Shown piece by piece: positions 28,576-30,713 of a stretch of DNA of 30,713 nt. The DNA is from a virus. The translations under genes were made by a program, and so were the position numbers. The notes under the pieces were generated by a model. It had not been told where the DNA came from and searched no databases. It saw nothing but the letters and a program-made list of their open reading frames with translations. Numbering within the stretch: the first letter of the stretch is position 1; every line of letters starts with the position of its first letter. The DNA is taken from positions 1 through 30,713 of the IMG/VR virus record IMGVR_UViG_3300013136_000310; one strand, 5' to 3'.

Positions 28576-28694
28576 TTCTCTTTGCAAGCCACACTGCAAA
28601 GAGAATTTAGAAGGGGTGGAGCGAATCACACCCCCATTATAATAGCCTTTCGGCTAATTACAGCTCAAGAGAGCATTCCTGCTCGTAAGAGCTG
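28576..28694 (-). promoter_or_regulatory. Four consecutive hairpins in a 167-bp intergenic region
   Basis: CAGCTC/GAGCTG with nested GAGC/GCTC (28661-28694), TAGCC-GAAA-GGCTA (minus strand, 28643-28656, a GNRA tetraloop), GGGGTG/CACCCC (28613-28618, 28629-28634) and TTCTCTTTGCA/TGCAAAGAGAA (28576-28586, 28595-28605; 11 bp perfect). There is no gene in 28528-28694. The first begins at the stop of 28695, so the set may terminate, stabilise or regulate the 28003 mRNA. Confidence 0.6.
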
Positions 28695-28910
28695 TTAGAT
28701 GTCGCCAATGCTTACTTGATTGATGTGCAAGTGAAGTCCTTGCCTGTCAAACTGAGCATCTGACCAAGCTCTGGCAATGTCAGCAATGAACTGCAAGAAT
28801 TGATCGTCATCTTGGATGTCAGCTTCCCAGAAGTGTCGTTTGGTGCAATGTCTTTCAACTCTGCACCTTGTATCTGTACCAGCACTTTCTTTTTCAAAGA
28901 GTACAGTCAT
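28695..28910 (-). CDS. 71-aa protein, unknown
   Basis: ATG 28910 overlaps the HNH-like stop (ATGA), which fixes this start over a longer frame. TDTRCRVERHCTKRHFWEADIQDDDQFLQFIADIARAWSDAQFDRQGLHLHINQ: charged, with Cys/His residues near the N-terminus but no clear zinc spacing. GC content is higher than in the neighbours, so the gene may come from another source. Confidence 0.55.
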   Translation of the reverse strand: MTVLFEKESAGTDTRCRVERHCTKRHFWEADIQDDDQFLQFIADIARAWSDAQFDRQGLHLHINQVSIGDI

Positions 28911-29137
28911 TGTTCTATTCTCCAAATTTGAGGTACATAACCATCCCAAAAAGTAAACACAAGATATTCTGCTATCTCGTCTGGTGTGAGATTAGAGAAT
29001 AATGCGTGATATTTTTGATGTATCTTTATGTGGATACGAACAGTTTTTGTCCCTCCACGACTAACTGGGAGTATATGGTGGTCGGACATCCCTCTATCAA
29101 TCTTGCGTTGTCTCTTGCTTCTCTTTCGGTATCTCAT
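28907..29137 (-). CDS. Small HNH-like protein
   Basis: 76 aa from ATG 29137, preceded by GGGG with 6-nt spacing; an earlier in-frame start at 29161 has none. An arginine/lysine start (MRYRKRSKRQRKIDR), then DHHILPVSRGGTKTVRIHIKIHQKYHALFSNLTPDEIAEYL, resembling the small HNH family with a [D/H]HH-[IL]-[LI]-P-x-SRGG ... H-x3-H-x3-F order. The usual Asn of the HNH motif is not obvious at its position, so catalysis is uncertain. Translated from the promoter at 29199-29228. Confidence 0.6.
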   Translation of the reverse strand: MRYRKRSKRQRKIDRGMSDHHILPVSRGGTKTVRIHIKIHQKYHALFSNLTPDEIAEYLVFTFWDGYVPQIWRIEQ

Positions 29138-29165
29138 TGTAAACCCCTTATAAAAGAGCATTCAT

Positions 29166-29228
29166 CTACTCGCATATATACGAGTAGGTCATTGCTTTAT
29201 TATACCACTTTTATAAAAATAGTGTCAA
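29166..29228 (-). promoter_or_regulatory. Minus-strand sigma-70 promoter and 5'-end hairpin
   Basis: In minus-strand sense: TTGACA (29228-29223), 18-bp spacer, TATAAT (29204-29199). The expected start is near 29192. The leader then has CTACTCG/CGAGTAG (29187-29181 with 29172-29166), 7 bp around an AT loop, within 5 nt of the RNA 5' end. It drives 29137 and the genes to its left. Confidence 0.75.
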
Positions 29229-29513
29229 TTATTTTTTCCAAAATTTTAAAACTTCTATACTACCTAAAATAACTCCTATAATCACAGATATTGCAACAAT
29301 CAATTTCATTATGTTAGTTCCAACCCAAGACACACCTTTATATGTTTCTGCAATCGGCTCAATGGTTTTATCTAATTTGTCTAATCTTTCTAAAACTTCT
29401 TTTTGAAATCTACTCCAAACTTGTTCTCTGTCTGAAATATACAAAGTATTTCTATCACACCGTTCTTTAATATCTTGTACTTGTTCTTTAAATTTGTCTT
29501 GTTCTGATGTCAT
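29229..29513 (-). CDS. Coiled coil plus C-terminal TM protein (XhlA/spanin-like plan)
   Basis: 94 aa: about 60 residues of charged helix (KFKEQVQDIKERCDRNTLYISDREQVWSRFQKEVLERLDKLDKTIEPI), then a TM segment (IMKLIVAISVIIGVILGSIEVLKFW). The layout resembles XhlA-type hemolysin/holin accessory proteins. ATGA junction with the gene upstream. Confidence 0.55.
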   Translation of the reverse strand: MTSEQDKFKEQVQDIKERCDRNTLYISDREQVWSRFQKEVLERLDKLDKTIEPIAETYKGVSWVGTNIMKLIVAISVIIGVILGSIEVLKFWKK

Positions 29514-29827
29514 AAAATATCTTCTGCTGAAGCAAAAGGATTAGTTTCAATTTCATTGGTAACTGACTCTCCATCTTCTTCAGTTATTTCTGTTTTTAAT
29601 ATGGATTGTTTTACGAAAATATATTTCTCTGATTCTGTTATTCCATTACCCTGCCATTCTGCTGGAAAGGTTTCTCTTATTGGGCTTTGTCCTGCTCTTC
29701 TTGAAGCTTCTGAAGTATAACCTAACATAATTATTCTTGTTAGTTTGTTGTGCTTATCAGAGTGAGCTTCTGGTATCCAATACTCATAATCTATTTGATT
29801 AATTGTTCTCTTTAATTTTAATGCCAT
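29510..29827 (-). CDS. 105-aa tail-region protein, unknown
   Basis: Begins MALKLKRTINQIDYEYWIPEAHSDKHNKLTRIIMLGYTSEASR and ends in an acidic tail (EEDGESVTNEIETNPFASAEDIL). No known domain; its place between tail fibre and lysis genes suggests a structural or assembly accessory role. Confidence 0.6.
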   Translation of the reverse strand: MALKLKRTINQIDYEYWIPEAHSDKHNKLTRIIMLGYTSEASRRAGQSPIRETFPAEWQGNGITESEKYIFVKQSILKTEITEEDGESVTNEIETNPFASAEDIL

Positions 29828-29926
29828 TGTTTTTTACCTTATTATCAGAATTTATTTTTGCATTTGGGCAATAATAATTTCTACATAATTGAGGTCTTTT
29901 ATTATATATTTTTATTTAATTATACT

Positions 29927-30713
29927 TTATGGGATAACTGCGATGGCTGTAATAATCCCACCTTTTGTAGTGATACTTGTTACCTGCCCCGAAGTTACCC
30001 CATCGTTATAAATTGGATAAGTTGCGTCTGCTACTGGGGCTGTTCCCCCTGCATAGTATTTTGGGCTATCAACATAACCAGTGCCAGATAAAACCAAATC
30101 CATATTAGCGTCCAGTGTTGTGTCTTGTTTTAATCTTATCCCTGTCGTAGCCCCTAAATCTAAATAGCCATCATTCAAACTATCAATGTATTCATTACCG
30201 TCTGTCTGGGTGAATATTATCTTATCATCTACGAGCACCTGACCTTTAATGTTTAAGTAGCCTGTGCCGACTTCTTTTGGGTTGATAATTAAGTTTGTCC
30301 CGTCATAGTAGATGGATGCATCCTCTCCAGTTCCAAATCCAAGTTTGGCATTATCTGCACCTATAACAAGTTTCATTCCAGGATTAGTCGTCCCAATACC
30401 GACGTTGCCAGCAAAATAATTGCGGTCGGCTGTTCCTGCTTGATACACGGAAAAAGGAGTATTGGTTTGTGTGCCATTTGTCTGTGAAGCAATATACAGA
30501 CCATAGGTGTTTGTGAGCGTTCCTGAATTACTCGGAGTAGCAATAAATATGTTATAGCCAGATGTGATTATTCTCGTTGCTTCCGTGTATAGCTGTGCTT
30601 GAACGGCTTTTGCACTTGTTGTCGTTCCGCAACTCCCCGCCGAGTAGCAATAGAAATCTCCACCAATTGCACTTGCAAGAGTGCCTGTGGAATTATGAAT
30701 CGTTCCACCTTGA
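29927..30713 (-). CDS. Tail fibre/spike-like protein, C-terminal part
   Basis: The frame is open through the right window edge, so 262 residues are visible and the N-terminus is missing. Repetitive Gly/Thr/Asn/Ser-rich beta sequence with NYFAGNVGIGTTNPGMKLVIG, the GIGTT-P motif of tail fibres and related trimeric fibres, then short repeated strand units (DDKIIFTQTDGNEYIDSLNDGYLDLGATTGIRLKQDTTLDANMDLVLSGTGYVDSPKYYAGG) and an ending TTKGGIITAIAVIP. No peptidase S74 chaperone is seen at the C-terminus. It would bind the host surface. Confidence 0.75.
   Translation of the reverse strand, partial: QGGTIHNSTGTLASAIGGDFYCYSAGSCGTTTSAKAVQAQLYTEATRIITSGYNIFIATPSNSGTLTNTYGLYIASQTNGTQTNTPFSVYQAGTADRNYFAGNVGIGTTNPGMKLVIGADNAKLGFGTGEDASIYYDGTNLIINPKEVGTGYLNIKGQVLVDDKIIFTQTDGNEYIDSLNDGYLDLGATTGIRLKQDTTLDANMDLVLSGTGYVDSPKYYAGGTAPVADATYPIYNDGVTSGQVTSITTKGGIITAIAVIP

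Overview
The window is a stretch of an AT-rich tailed-phage (Caudoviricetes) genome, or a prophage-like copy of one. The evidence is a recognisable head module: terminase large subunit, portal, scaffold-like protein and major capsid protein, all on the minus strand in canonical order. Around it lie short overlapping genes with ATGA junctions, a lysis-like module and a tail-fibre-like protein. No ribosomal, tRNA or host housekeeping genes are visible. TGA is used as an ordinary stop. Promoters look like bacterial sigma-70 (TTGACA/TATAAT), and DnaA-type boxes suggest a bacterial host. Many plus-strand genes have only an A-rich leader instead of a strong Shine-Dalgarno (SD) sequence. The host cannot be named from this sequence.

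Layout. (1) 1-7022, minus: a cargo block downstream of the capsid genes. It holds a NeuB-type nonulosonate synthase (cut by the window edge), a NeuA-type cytidylyltransferase, a DUF4910/M28-like metallohydrolase, a SAM methyltransferase, a B12-binding radical SAM enzyme, an integral membrane protein and two GT-B-like glycosyltransferases. (2) 7096-14660, minus: capsid, scaffold, small gene, portal, ParB-like protein, TerL, a zinc protein with internal repeats, and a likely TerS. (3) 14661-14943: AT-rich divergent control region with a perfect DnaA box and a near-perfect sigma-70 promoter. (4) 14944-26113, plus: an early-type region of about 35 mostly tiny genes (three-frame packing, many 30-100 aa), including two DNA methyltransferases, a PD-(D/E)XK nuclease, RusA resolvase, a YopX protein, an HTH protein and many zinc-ribbon or single-TM peptides. 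Long non-coding segments that fold as RNA are interspersed. (5) 26118-26206: a terminator between convergent operons. (6) 26205-30713, minus: lysis-like membrane proteins, a third DNA methyltransferase, a papain/transglutaminase-like protein, an HNH-like protein and a tail-fibre-like protein open at the window edge.

The parts most worth attention are: a 241-nt RNA at 20380-20620 with its own promoter and a terminal helix beginning at the predicted transcription start; a 25-bp hairpin at 17960-18067 whose only non-Watson-Crick positions are G-U pairs in plus-strand RNA; a 16-bp inverted repeat enclosing the gene 16959-17228; twin SD-sequestering hairpins with a compensatory base change; three promoters with a shared DnaA-box-like element; mutually exclusive hairpins after the capsid gene; and the nonulosonate/glycosylation cargo in the structural operon.
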